64,000 bases of DNA. Source: Leptodontidium sp. MPI-SDFR-AT-0119. Its lineage: Eukaryota > Ascomycota > Leotiomycetes > Helotiales > Leptodontidiaceae. Below the pieces are notes generated by a model. It did no database searches. It was not told the origin of the DNA and worked only from the letters and a program-made list of their open reading frames with translations. The DNA is taken from contig JAHLEZ010000001.1 of assembly GCA_020726505.1 (NCBI GenBank), forward strand, positions 1,426,001 through 1,490,000, given 5' to 3'. The position numbers were made by a program, and so were the translations under genes. Positions 11,051 to 22,478 of the stretch are shown here, one piece after another. Position 1 is the stretch's first letter; the number at the start of each line of letters is the position of its first letter.

Positions 11051-11580
11051 CCACCTCATCTTGAATGACAAAGGCCTATCCGTCACTGGCCCAGACTGAA
11101 GATTTCACCATCCGGACATTGAGTCACAAGATGTATGGTGTTAATACCACTTGACTTGCTAATTGTGAATTTGAACACTATCAAAAGGCGTGAAAGATAG
11201 ACTGGTGCTTTGGAAGTGAGATTTTGGATTATCAATTTCATTCTTGCGATGCGTGGAGAAGGAGGACAGAGTGTCGTCGGGAGGAGATGGCCCGCTAGCG
11301 CCAGTTTATTTCAGGGGTTGGAGGGCGTTGCAGACAACACGCTAGGCCCTCTGTGCCTGACCCGACGTGCAACTCTCCTATTGCTTATCATCCTCCAACT
11401 GCATGAAATGGATGCGGATTCGTTGTTTAGATAGCAGGCGCCGTGAGGGGTAATCCGAGGACAACAAACAGCAGACCAGTGCATTTCTCATCGAACAGTT
11501 GAGACGTCTTTCACGCCTTGCTCGCAACAATTCCTAGTATCTAGACGGCAACCAGAGCATTGAGAACTCCATGCTTGTGC
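11051..11580. other. intergenic, upstream of the polyol dehydrogenase
   Basis: This is spacer between the flavoprotein relic and the dehydrogenase promoter. A plus-strand open frame at 11210-11434 has no features of a real gene. Confidence 0.45.
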
Positions 11581-11588
11581 TATAAATC
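11581..11588 (+). promoter_or_regulatory. TATA box of the polyol dehydrogenase gene
   Basis: TATAAATC lies 95 bp upstream of the ATG at 11683, a usual distance in filamentous fungi. Confidence 0.5.
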
Positions 11589-11682
11589 AGAGCAAGTGTC
11601 TTTCCAATAATATCATATATATTGTTCACGGCTTCATTTTCCCACAAGCTATATTCTCCCGCTTAAGGACGCACTTCTCACC

Positions 11683-12805
11683 ATGACAAGCTCTCTCAAG
11701 AATCCCTCTTGCTTCCTATACAGCCCCGGGTTTGCAAAAATAGAAGACGCACCATATCCAGCCATTGAAGACCAGCACGATGTTATCATTCGAATCGCTT
11801 ATGTTGGAGTTTGTGGAAGCGATGTAAGTTCATCATGAAACCGAGACATAGACCATAGTTTAACATTCTCAGGTGCATTTCTGGAACCACGGAGGCATCA
11901 TCAACAAAGTCGATCCGTCACGTCCACTCATCATGGGTCACGAAGCATCCGGCACCATCCATGAGGTTGGGACAGCTGTGACTTCTCTCAAGATTGGCGA
12001 CAAGGTGGCAATCGAACCCGGATACCCCTGCCGTCGCTGCAAATCATGTAAAGCAGGGCGATACAACCTTTGCCCTAAGATGAAATTCGCTGCTAATCCA
12101 CCTCACTCCCATGGAGCTCTCACAAAGTACTTCAAAATGCCTGAGGATTTCTGTTACAAGCTGCCGGATTTCATGGGTCTAGATGAAGGTGTTTTGTTGG
12201 AACCTCTAGCTGTTGCGGTTCATTCATCTCGGCTGGCCGACATCAAGTTTGGACAGGATGTTGTGATTTTTGGTGCTGGGACTGTCGGGTTGCTCTGTGC
12301 TGCTGTTGCTAAAGCGATGGGAGCACGTAAAGTAGTTTCCGTCGATGTGAACAATTCTCGTCTCGAGTTTGCCCAGAAATTTGCAGACGCCGTCACCTAC
12401 CACCCAGCTCGGGAGGACTCGGCAGAGGCTACTGCGAGTAATATCATCAAATTGCACGGTCTCGACGAAGGAGGCGATGTTGTACTCGAAGCCACTGGTG
12501 TTGAGAGCTGCATCGAGGCCGGTATTTCCGTGCTGAAACGTGGTGGCACTTACATCCAGGTTGGCCTGGGAAAGTCAAAGGTTGAATTCCCGATCGTCAA
12601 ACTTTCTGAGAAGGAAATCAACATGAAGGGATGTTTTCGGTACAACGCAGGCGACTATGACTTGGTACTACATCTTCTAGAATCGAAGAAGGTCTCTGTC
12701 AAAGAACTGATTACCGGGGTTGAACCATTCGAGCGAGCTACTGTCGCCTGGGAAAGAACGAAGAGAGGAGAAGGGATCAAAAACTTGATTGAAGGACCGC
12801 TGTGA
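11683..12805 (+). CDS. zinc-dependent polyol dehydrogenase, xylitol dehydrogenase (D-xylulose reductase) type
   Basis: Two exons, 11683..11823 and 11873..12805, encode 357 aa, the normal length for medium-chain zinc dehydrogenases. The enzyme family oxidises xylitol, sorbitol or L-arabinitol to the ketose with NAD+. Catalytic zinc ligands Cys44 (in CGSD) and His70-Glu71 (in GHEASG) are present. The structural zinc lobe has Cys100, Cys103, Cys106 and Cys114 intact. The Rossmann motif FGAGTVGLLCA is followed by VVSVDVN; the acidic Asp suggests NAD over NADP. Xylitol dehydrogenase and L-arabinitol 4-dehydrogenase are close relatives, and I cannot separate them by eye; the AANPPHSHG loop fits the xylitol/sorbitol side. 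The intron splits CGSD from VHFW exactly between codons. The gene looks fully intact beside decayed neighbours. Confidence 0.9.
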
Positions 12806-13243
12806 TAATTTCGGGATGGGGGATGTACATGCAAATCTTTCAGCATTTATTTTCAGACAAGTCGATTTTTTGAGCTTACACCAACATGTCATCCGCGTTT
12901 TCTTTGTTGTTAGTTCTGAAAATATTTCAACTTAGTGCTTCCGCTGCAAGCGTGCATATTGAAAACCGAGCCTTCGATTCTTTTTGCAGCCGTCCGAAAG
13001 CGGCAGTATTTGAGCATCGCTCGATCTGAAGAATTTCTCTGTTTTCTAAGCTCAACCGAGCAAAATGCATGCATCATTCCTTCATCCTCCTCCCTTCTCC
13101 CAAACCTCTAGGAATGACTTTTCACCACTTCTAATACCCAGAAATTAAATTGTTCCTGGATCCAACTTTCGGCTTCGCCACTTTTCCCTTCTGGTTTTCT
13201 TCTTCTCCCTCAACGCACATTGTCTCTCTAAAAAGAGAAACCA
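12806..13243. other. intergenic
   Basis: This spacer lies between the dehydrogenase and the kinase-like gene. It is pyrimidine-rich before 13244, as fungal leaders often are. I see no gene. Confidence 0.5.
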
Positions 13244-14537
13244 ATGTCATCTACTTCAAAAATGAACGGAGCTCACTCTGTCACTGCCGAAGTCATCCAT
13301 GCCGGTTTGTACATACACTTCTGAGCATATGCGGGACTAACAGCTTTTCTGTGTAGACATACCTGCGTTTAAATATCCTCTGGCGGTTGCTTGGCATGAA
13401 TCCTCAGCCTGGGCACAGAGTTACAAAATCAATACCATAAATGAGGAAGGGGAGCAAGAAAGCTATTTCATGAAGGTGAGAGTTATTGTGACAAACAAAC
13501 ATGACTGTGTAACGTCTGACTTTGCAATGCTGACAGGCTTGATCAATAGGTCTCTCAAGGCGAGCATGGAAGGAAAGCACTGCACGGTGAATTCGAATCT
13601 ACATCATCAATCCACGCTGTGGTGGGTGACTTCACCCCAAAGCCCATTGCATGGGAATCTTTCAAGAGCATTCCAGGCTCTCACTACTACATCTGTAAAT
13701 TCTATGACCTAGATCAAGTTGTCCCCGAACCTTCAGAGTTCTGTGCTGAGCTCGCTGCTTTGCACACCAAAAGCAAGTCCCCCAAAGGTAGATTCGGATT
13801 CAAAATGGTCACATACAACGGCAATCTTCCCAAAATAATGGATACTCTGCAACTTGGGAAGAGTTCTTCATAAAAGGTTTCAAACACCTGTTGGCGCTCA
13901 ACATTCAACGAGGCGGTCCTTGGGAAGCAATGGAGGGACTGGAGACTGCGATGTTAGAGAAGGTCATTCCACGACTACTGAAACCCATGGAGACCGATGG
14001 TCGTTCTATAAAACCCTGCCTGGTTCATGGAGACCTGTGGTGTGGCAATGCTGCAGTTGATTCCCATACAGGCCGACCTCTGATATATTACCCCTCGAGC
14101 TTTTACGCCCACAACGAGTGTAGGCATCTGTCACTTTCGAAGTTCTTCCACCGACAAATTTTAGATGAGCTAGGCAACTGGCGTCCAGAACGAAACAAAT
14201 TCCCCAGTGTTTACTTCAATACTTACCATTCCCACATCCCCAAATCCTTTCCCGAAGAAGACTACGATGATCGGAATGCTTTGTACTCAATGTCAGTACC
14301 ACCGATCCCAAGATGACCAAGGCTCACATAGATTAGGAGGTTCAATATGCAAGCAGCTGCTATATTTCCTGATGAGGAGAGCTTCAGAGAATCGTGAGTG
14401 GCCTGCCAAGTCAGTCAACTTCGAAACCCCTGCTAACATTTACCAGTGTCACTGATGAGATGAAGAGATTAATAGCAAAGTTTCCAGACGGACACGAGGG
14501 GTATGAGAAGCTGGCTGAAACTTCTACTGCAGCATGA
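13244..14537 (+). pseudogene. fructosamine-3-kinase-like gene with a frameshift and a lost catalytic Asp
   Basis: Six exons can be placed: 13244..13304, 13357..13475, 13550..14119, 14165..14291, 14337..14393 and 14447..14537. They sum to 1,025 nt, one short of a multiple of three. The break lies near 13833-13840 in CCCAAAATAATGG: before it the frame reads TYNGNLPK, and after a one-base shift it reads TWEEFFIKGFKH, which is the natural continuation. The family (FN3K/ketosamine kinase, APH fold) phosphorylates sugar adducts on proteins for deglycation. The catalytic loop HGDLWCGN is intact. The metal-binding Asp in the family motif (I/F)DPxSFYxHxE is Tyr here (LIYYPSSFYAHNE). Two independent lesions suggest a pseudogene, although the first sits in an A run and could be a sequencing error. 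Confidence 0.8.
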
Positions 14538-15990
14538 AAACCGTTCCGCTTTCTGTAGAACCTTTGGGAGTTGAGCGACAGGCAGCCGGCCCAGTTGCGG
14601 GGTTGACCACCTCATCCTCCCACCACCAACCCCGAACATATTCGAAGCAGCTTCACTAGCAGAAACAACTACGATTTGGTCAGCTCGTGAAATTCTCTGT
14701 TTGGTTCTTGTACGTTTGGCAGTATTGACTGCGTTCCCCCCTTCTCATCAGCAAAATTAATTTCATAGAAGAGAATGCGAATTTGAAAGAAAGTGAGGGA
14801 TGATGATGTGATAACCCCGGCGGCCTTAGGGGAGGGGGGGTATGAATGAATGATCAGCGTACGTGCAGACGCCAGTATACAGGATCGGTGTATTCGCCGC
14901 GCAGCATTGCGTGAAGTTCAGATGGACGTCAAGTGAGAAACCACAGACTGGACCTTGTTTACCCACTAAGCGAGGGGAGTTAGTCAATTAGTCTAGTCAG
15001 TTATCTTAAATCTCGAAAAATAAAATCCAAATGAGACATGGTAGTCTGAAAAGAGCTTTGGGATATGAGCACTTACGAGTAGCATCGATCGTATCATGGA
15101 GTTGATTATTATCACATACGAGGCTTTCTTGTGCTGAAGTGGTTGAGATCAGGATGAGGGGTGTGGAGGGGACAATGTTTTGAGTACGAAAATTGGTATG
15201 TTAATCGTTTAGTTAAGATTTTAAAATCAGCGGAAGGGTGTAGTATATAACGGGTTTCATCTTTGAGACTGTTTGGTTGGATCGTGGCATTGCTGGATTA
15301 TTACTCGATACCAACAGGATGGTTCAGACCGGGTAATCGTCCCGGGTAGGAAGATATGAAGGAGTTTGATGGATCAGTCCACTTTACTCTCAGCTGTGAG
15401 ACGAGATGTTACCTGATTAACACGAAGAGGATGGAATACTCCACTAACTTGCGGCATATGTCAGTTGCACTTTGAACTCGCTGTAATTAGAAATATGACT
15501 TGCTTCGGGAGTACTTAAAGGTAGTTTGGAGAAGGCTTTCCGTTGATGGCTGCACTAACATAAACATCTCATCGTTTCGAAACTTTTAGGCTGCATCTGA
15601 CGAAATATAATGCAGATATCGGCCATTCTCAACTTGATAGTCGCACGATAGTGCCCCATATGAAGGTGCAAAGGTGCAAGTGGATAAGGTAACTTAAAGA
15701 ATTCAGCCGCATCGTACACGTCCCAAATAGGACAAATGTAAGCACAGCCTTACAGCTCCACAATATCGAATAGGAAGGTTGTTACAAGATACAAGAAGAC
15801 CGGTCGAGAGACCACCAAGCCTTTTTATCTAATCCGAATTTTCATGAGGAGTTTCTGACAACGGCTTGTGAAGAGGATCCGCCCATGCAAATCGAGGGGA
15901 AAGTCTTTTGTCTAATGCAAAACAGAGCGTGACGATATCCTAGCAAAGCCTCGAGCGTATTTTGAAATCCTACACCACCAGCGAACCCAT
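14538..15990. other. large intergenic region
   Basis: This 1.45-kb stretch has no supported gene on either strand; stops are frequent and no family block could be read. A G-run (GGGGAGGGGGGG) occurs near 14830. It contains the kinase relic's 3' flank and the 3' UTR of the aminotransferase. Confidence 0.5.
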
Positions 15991-17385
15991 CTACTGCGTC
16001 TCCCGAACAACCTTATCAACTGCCTTTGCGAAGTAATCGATATTCTTCGTGTTCAACCCAGCCATACTAATCCGTCCATTCTTCGTCATGTAGACATGTG
16101 CCACGTCCCTCAAAGTCAAGACCTGCTTCTCGCTCAATCCAGTGAAGGAGAACATGCCGATCTGATCCGTGATGTGGTTCCACGTGCCAGGGGTCTTCAT
16201 CTCCTCGAGTTTCTCCCTCAACGCCTTACGCATGGTGATGATTCTACCAGACATCGTCCTCAAGTTCTCCTCCCACTCCTTGAATAGCGCCTCATCATTC
16301 AGTACCAAACTGGCGATTCGCGCACCGTATGCTGGAGGATTTGAGATCTCGGATCGTTGGAGGATAGCTAATTGCGAGGAGATTCTCCCGATTGTCTTCT
16401 GTGCATCCGCACCTGGTCCTGTGACGAAGTGGAAGCATCCCGCGCGCTCACCGTACAGTCCAAAGTTCTTGGCGAAGGATTGAGCAATGCAGAGCTCGAA
16501 GCCTTGCTCGATGAAGTGGTGGACTGCCCAGGCATCCTTCGCCAGATCGCCGGATGCGAAACCTTGGTATGCGCAGTCGAAGAATGGGAAGTGTGATTTC
16601 TCCTTCAGCAGTACGGCGAGTTCCTTCCATTGCTCTTTTGTAGGATCTACACCGGTAGGGTTGTGTGCACAGGCGTGAAGGAGGATGATGCTGTGGTCTG
16701 GAGCGTCACCGATGGCCTTCTTCATGCCGGCAAAGTCGAGACCTTTTGTTTCCTTTGAGAAGTATGGGTAGGTGGCGATTGGGAGGGCGACATTGGAGAA
16801 GATCTGGTTGTGGTTGGCCCAAGTGGGATTGCTGAAGTAGACGGTGGGGTTCCCTGGGTAGAAGCGTTTGAGGAAGAGAGCTCCGAGATGGACAGCTCCT
16901 GTGCCAGATATAGTTTGTACGGAGCATGTGCGTTTCTCTGAGAGAGCTGCAGAGTCGGCGCCCAGAATGAGCTTTGCAGCGGCGGATGTGAAGGTTGCAA
17001 GACCGGCAATGGGGAGGTATTCGTGATTTAAGGCGGGGTCATTTCGTAGGAGCTCATCTGCCTGGAACAAACAGTTAGTGAAGCTTTAGAAATTGTGCAG
17101 AGTAATAATTACCTTCTTGACAACCGGTAGAACCCATGGCTTTGCATCGTCGTCTCTGTATGCGCCAATTCCCAGATCTACTTTCTTGTCGAAGGTATCA
17201 GCTCTGTAAGCTGCCATCAACCCGAAGAGGGGGTCCTCTGGAGCTTGAGGGACAGCATCTGCTGGAAAACTGGTGCTTGCGAAGGAAGACATGTGGCCGG
17301 TGATGCTCTGTAATCTCTGGTTCGGCGGCGAGGAGGAAGAAGAGGAGGAAGAATTTAAAGAAAGTGAGGTGTTTTTGGAAGCCAT
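15991..17385 (-). CDS. aspartate aminotransferase (cytosolic GOT1 type)
   Basis: Two exons, 17113..17385 and 15991..17061 (51-bp intron), encode 447 aa. The enzyme is PLP-dependent and transfers the amino group between aspartate/2-oxoglutarate and oxaloacetate/glutamate. The PLP lysine is Lys289 in SFAKNFG. Other class-I aminotransferase blocks are HEYLPIAG, GTGA, FSNPTWANH, LHACAHNPTGVDPT and FFDCAYQGFASG. The start ATG at 17385 opens a serine-rich extension (eight Ser in a row). A second in-frame ATG, MSSFAST, is about 32 residues in and matches where typical cytosolic forms begin, so translation may start there. The open frame upstream of 17385 has no ATG. Confidence 0.93.
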
Positions 17386-17948
17386 TCTGGGGTTGGTAGG
17401 TATCGGGTGGTGGGACGAGTAAGGTAGCGCGGGCGCGGGATATCGCTTGACGTGAAGCAAATGCTGGGGTCTGTTGGGGTGACTCGGGTGATTATTTTAG
17501 GCCTTCTCTAACTCGCCACGGGGCTGGGCTGGGCTCAACGGGCTGTTCCAGCATATGAGTGGGTTGGACTTCAGCGGACAAGCGGGTGGGTGCCTTTCTC
17601 TGGGGGATGCGAGCGTCTTTAAACTTCCAGTCGGCCAGTGAGCCGAGGCAAAATCCGCTTCTTCTCGACTGCACTCACTGCCTAGGTAAATTTGATGATG
17701 AAATGATCTGCTAAGCTGCTAAGCAGTGTTAATGACCTAGATACAAAGCATGTGCTAGTGAAGGTATTCAGTTATCACGAGGATATATTCCCGTCTTGCA
17801 TGCGGAAACATTGCATTGCATACCCGCTGTCCAAGCGGAACAGGTTTCACACCTCACATGTCAAAAGCAAGATGTTTCGAAAAATTACCACGACTGAGGC
17901 CTCTTGGAACTTCGGATGCTTTGCTGGCTATTATTGGTATCTCAGATC
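17386..17948. other. intergenic
   Basis: This is the promoter side of the aminotransferase and the 3' side of the SNARE gene. A small plus-strand frame at 17752-18003 overlaps the SNARE 3' end antisense and is not supported as a gene. Confidence 0.5.
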
Positions 17949-19105
17949 TCAGATGACTAAATCCCACACGACCAAGAAGAAACTCAGTCCACAGGAGGCG
18001 TAGAATACGTATTTCGCTGTGCTCTTCCGCTCCGTCGCCTTCTTCAACTGCTTGTTCCCACCTCCGACATTCTCCGCTGTTTCGAAGGAGTTGGTCACCA
18101 GCTGGTCTATGTTTGCTGACTGCGTTGCTAGATTGTTGACAAGTTGTGTTTGCAACTCCGATATCTCTATGAGAGATTTTTCTGCCGTCCTATTTGACTT
18201 GTCAGCACTTCCACGCATCACCAGAAAACTAATGTTACACACCTCACCTGATCCAAAGTACTCTCGTAATGCTTCAACATATCCTGGTTCTCCTGTTCGA
18301 ACATTTGGATTTGTTCTGGTGTCAAATCCTGGTCCACGTATTGCTCGTTCGTCTCCAGGTGTGCACCGGAAGAAGATTGTGAAGTTGATGGTGGCATTGG
18401 CGCATTTTCAAATCCTCCCAACTCAGGACCTTGCATCCGTGACATCGATATCATGTTCTTGTTCTTCTCGATCTGTCGCATGATCCTCTTCTCCATCATC
18501 GAAGCCTGAAACTGTCCGCACTCTTGTAGCTTCTCCCGTAGATACCACAGTACACTCTCGCGGTGTATCTTAATCTCGTTGGCTTTCGCCTCATCCAACT
18601 CTTCGTCCATCGTTTTCGACTGCCCAGCTCCGCCTGCTGCCCATTTCCCGAGTGTTCCAAGACCCAGCCGCCCGAATTTCTTTCGGCGTATTGTGTCTTC
18701 GGTATTTTGCCGTACTTGTTCAGCATCTGCCAGCATTCGGATGCGCGCATTCAGCTCTCGTAATAATCTCTTTGTCTGAGCATCTATCTCATCCCGCTGG
18801 CGGTCTGTCAAATGCGTCCATTGTTTTCCCTTTTGTGACAATGCCGATCGCCTTGGAGGTGGTGCGGTAGAAAGGTAGGATTGGCGTATTCCCCGAAGCT
18901 CCCTGTTCAGGGAGACAATGCCGGCGTTCTGGAGACATGATAAGTACACAGTATGAAGAGATTACTGATGCGGGGCGCGGCTCACTATTTCGTATGCCTC
19001 CTTGAGAAAATTGTCGATGTTTTGGAGCGATAGAGATGGGTCTGTGGTAGGTCGAGCATCGTGGCTTTTGAGGAGCTCATTGAGAATCGGTGTCAGGTCG
19101 GTCAT
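17949..19105 (-). CDS. UFE1: syntaxin-18/Ufe1-like ER t-SNARE
   Basis: Three exons, 18986..19105, 18243..18928 and 17949..18189, sum to 1,047 nt (348 aa). The N-terminus MTDLTPILNELLK and the following RQSYLSTAPPPRR block match syntaxin-18 family N-termini. A long helical region follows, then a C-terminal SNARE heptad region (QTQLVNNLATQSANIDQLV), and a single C-terminal membrane anchor (YVFYASCGLSFFLVVWDLVI). There is no signal peptide, as expected for a tail-anchored protein. Ufe1 acts in retrograde Golgi-to-ER vesicle fusion. The second intron uses the donor GTGTGT at 18242 rather than the nearby GTGAGG, because only that gives the conserved LDQVRTAEKSL frame. An open frame upstream of 19105 is likely leader. 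Confidence 0.88.
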
Positions 19106-19911
19106 TATGGCGTTGGCTTCTGGCCAAGGTTCGTTCTTGCTGCTCAGCAGTGTCAAAAATTATTATTTGGGACAATACCGGTGCAGCTGTACGAGCTGGA
19201 CTCTTCTTCGGAAAGAGATAGGACAGTTGTTGGAGCTGGTTGTTGCTATGCTATTTCGCTGTTGATGTCCTGAGCTGTCCTTTTCTTGGACATTTAGGTT
19301 CGGCCGCTTAAGCTTCATTCGACAGGGGTAAGGTGTGCGTGTTGTTCTGGAAGCTTTGCTTTCTCGCTTCCAGACGGTGAACGTCATCGACCGCCGACTC
19401 CAATTCCTCTCCATCCCATCTCTGTTTTCTCTTCTCTCACCCGCCTATGTACTAGTATTGTTGCACCACCTTCCTCTTCCATGTTTCTCTCCACACATTC
19501 AATGCAGACTTTGCGCCATCCCGGGATCATTTTACGAATCATGTTGCCTTCAAGGCCTTACTCCGATGCTCTATTGCGCATTTGCCGTGTGGAGAGGCCG
19601 TTATCTAATCTGGCGTAGGAAGTCCGAATCTTTTTGTTGTGATGGACCTGCGATAACGGCGAACGGCATCTCTGTGCCGAGAACAGGTCTAGTAGTAACC
19701 AATTATGCCACTGGATTTGGGAGCATTTTGAAAGACCCTCCTCAGTGTCTAGAGCAATCGGTGTGGATCGCCGGTACTAGCCTTTTCGATGGCAAAGATA
19801 TATCGTGAGTGTCCACTGTGGTAGGTTGCTCTCCATTGCTTTCAACAGCTTCAACACATTGCTGTTTTTCTTCTTCTTCGGTGTTTGATATGTTCTCTTG
19901 TCGTTCTTGTT
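19106..19911. other. divergent promoter region between UFE1 and an MFS gene
   Basis: The two genes read away from each other. A plus-strand open frame at 19335-19808 (157 codons) lies in the leader of the MFS gene. It contains an ATG before the MFS start and could act as an upstream ORF, but it has no family similarity. Confidence 0.4.
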
Positions 19912-21693
19912 ATGGCTCAAGATAACCGCCTGGTTGAGGCAGAGAAAGCAGAAGGAATCGGAGCAGGCTTACAAGGCGCCATCATCGAGGATCCTACAAC
20001 AGCTTCTTCGATATCTTTACCCCACACTTCTCGAACGCCTTCGCCACGACCAGAGGAGACCGAAGCCGCCCAAGATGATTTCCAAGACCTCGAAGCCCTG
20101 GCAATCGTTAGGACGGGACCAGTATATTCTGCTTTTGGCAAATGGAAAAAGAGATATATTGTCGTAATGGTCACTTTTGCAGCATTCATCTCGCCTACCT
20201 CTGCGAATATATATTTCCCAGCATTAAATCCTCTACAAAAAGAGCTTGATGTATCAACCACTTTGATCAATCTTACGCTTACGTCCTACATGATTTTCCA
20301 AGGACTGGCACCCACCATATTCGGAGACTTGGCGGACATGGCAGGGAGGCGACCAGCCTACATTCTTGCTTTCATCATCTACCTAGGTGCCAACATTGGT
20401 TTGGCCTTGCAAGACAGTTATGCTGCGCTATTTATTCTTCGGTGTTTGCAAAGTACCGGAAGTAGTGGAGCAATTGCATTGGGCTATGGCGTTGTTGCTG
20501 ATGTCTCGACCAGTGCTGAACGGGGAAAGTATATTGGTATGCTAGGAGCTGGGGCTATGATGGGACCTGCCATTGGGCCGGTGATTGGTGGAATTCTTGC
20601 CCAATTTTTAGGATGGCGTTCTATCTTCTGGTTTTTGGTCATCATCTCGGGGTGTTTCCTCGTCCCCTACACACTTACCGTTCCGGAAACTGGCCGCAAT
20701 GTAGTCGGCAACGGAGCTGTCCCACCTCAAGGGTGGAATATGACAATTCTCGAATGGTACCAACATCGCAAGGAAGAAAAGTCCTTGAATGGCCTATCGC
20801 GATCTGAAACAGCTGAGGGTCGAAGGCTGGCTCAGGAGGAATTAGCTCGTGGTCGAAAGCTCCGTTGGCCGAATCCTCTCAAGACAGTCCGTATCATTAT
20901 GGAAAAGGATATGGCAGTGGTCCTCATCTACAACTCCTTAATATACACCGCCTTCTACGACATCATGGCTTCGATCCCACAGCTCTTCTCGGAAATTTAC
21001 GGTTACAACGACCTCCAAATCGGACTCTGCTACATCCCATTTGGTTGTGGATGTGCATTTGCAAGTATCATCAATGGCAAATTGCTAGATGGCAACTACA
21101 AGAGAGTTGCAAAGAAAGTCGGATTTACCATCGACCGCAAGCACGGGGACGATCTTCGCCATTTCCCCATCGAACGGGCAAGACTCGAGATAATTTGGCC
21201 CATCCTGTACTTCGGCCTCGCTTGCAATCTATGCTACGGCTGGGTTCTCGAGAAGAATGCAAACCTCGCCGCGCCGCTGATCCTGCAGTTCTTCATGGGC
21301 TTATGTATCAACGGGTCTTTCAATATTCTTAGCACGCTAGTCGTTGATCTGTACCCGCAGAGTCCATCAACTGCTACTGCGGCAAACAATCTTGTCAGGT
21401 GTTTCGTTGGAGCTGGGGGTACTGGTATCATCAATATCATGATCGATAGCATGGGACGAGGCTGGTGTTTTACATTCATTGCACTCGTCTGTATTGCTGC
21501 ATCGCCCATGCTCTGGGTTGAGATGAAATGGGGTCCGAAATGGAGAGAGGAGAGAATGGTTAGGATAGATAAGCAGAAGGCAGAGCTGGAAAGAGCTCGG
21601 GAGGTTGAAGAATCCAGTTCGAGCACACTGGATAACCGGGAGGCAGAGGGGGATGCATCGAGGGATGAACAGCGCGAGAAAGAGAAGGATTGA
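19912..21693 (+). CDS. MFS transporter, DHA1 drug:H+ antiporter (Qdr/Dtr-like)
   Basis: A single exon of 593 aa starting with MAQDNRL; the frame is open slightly upstream but without an ATG. It has about 12 membrane segments in two halves. The loop 2-3 motif DLADMAGRRPAY is the MFS motif A (GxLaDrxGrr). The motif C of drug:H+ antiporters is visible as GAMMGPAIGPVIGG in helix 5. A large hydrophilic loop (about residues 275-330) separates the halves, and both tails are charged (EEVEESSSS.. at the C-terminus). The best match in architecture is the yeast Qdr1-3/Dtr1 group, which export drugs, polyamines or dityrosine. Substrate is unknown. It is divergently arranged with UFE1. Confidence 0.88.
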   Translation: MAQDNRLVEAEKAEGIGAGLQGAIIEDPTTASSISLPHTSRTPSPRPEETEAAQDDFQDLEALAIVRTGPVYSAFGKWKKRYIVVMVTFAAFISPTSANIYFPALNPLQKELDVSTTLINLTLTSYMIFQGLAPTIFGDLADMAGRRPAYILAFIIYLGANIGLALQDSYAALFILRCLQSTGSSGAIALGYGVVADVSTSAERGKYIGMLGAGAMMGPAIGPVIGGILAQFLGWRSIFWFLVIISGCFLVPYTLTVPETGRNVVGNGAVPPQGWNMTILEWYQHRKEEKSLNGLSRSETAEGRRLAQEELARGRKLRWPNPLKTVRIIMEKDMAVVLIYNSLIYTAFYDIMASIPQLFSEIYGYNDLQIGLCYIPFGCGCAFASIINGKLLDGNYKRVAKKVGFTIDRKHGDDLRHFPIERARLEIIWPILYFGLACNLCYGWVLEKNANLAAPLILQFFMGLCINGSFNILSTLVVDLYPQSPSTATAANNLVRCFVGAGGTGIINIMIDSMGRGWCFTFIALVCIAASPMLWVEMKWGPKWREERMVRIDKQKAELERAREVEESSSSTLDNREAEGDASRDEQREKEKD

Positions 21694-22478
21694 GATCATT
21701 TGCAGATGTTTTGCATCATACCCGGTTTTGTTCAAGCAGTCTGTTCTTGGGGTTTTAACGCATTGGGACGCGGACGGCATATTTAGTCTTTAGGACATTT
21801 AAAAACTTTCCTTTCAAAAAGATTTAAAAGCACCATATTCCAGATGGTCTAGCATGATTTCTTTCCTCCGAGCTATTACTTCCTAGTTCGATCATACCTA
21901 TGTATCAAAAATGGCTCTTGAAAATACAGATCAAGTCAAGAATTTGCATTCGTACGTATAACATTACCACTACCATTTCTAGAATAGACATCAGCGAAGA
22001 GCACTTTATAGGCGCCCATAAGCTTCTCGTGCTCTTCGTGGTTTGGCGTGTTAAACAGTAAGAGTCGGAACCAACGAGATTCAGTGGGATTTGGTGTGTC
22101 GGCGGTTTAAAGCTTCTGTTGACGTTATAAGCGAGATGGTGATAAAAGTTCTAGTTCCAACACGCTTCGCTCTCAGGGATGATGAGACTTTTTGGCTTCG
22201 AAGCATATTTGCGGTAGGAGGGGTAGAAAAAGAAGAAGAGTAGTAATTAGAATTCTAGTAGGTGTTGGGAAAGTCATGGGTGTTACTGAAACCCTACCAG
22301 TACATGTACTCTCCGTTCAAACGAACCTCAAACTGGCGTTGCAAAGACAGAAGTGACATATATTAAGCTTCTACAACAAATGTGTACCACCGATCCATCA
22401 CTTCCTCAGCCAAATACGACCGCCACCCCGTTCCAACTCAATAGGAAGCCCTCACGAGCATATCCCGTCTCTGGGAGT
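21694..22478. other. intergenic, convergent
   Basis: This spacer lies between the 3' ends of the MFS gene and the NPC2-like gene. A purine-rich stretch (GAAAAAGAAGAAGAGTAG) occurs near 22226-22243. No gene seen. Confidence 0.5.

Noticed and set aside
19335..19808. A 157-codon plus-strand open frame before the MFS gene
   Set aside because: Family similarity is absent and it lies in a leader region; at most an upstream ORF.
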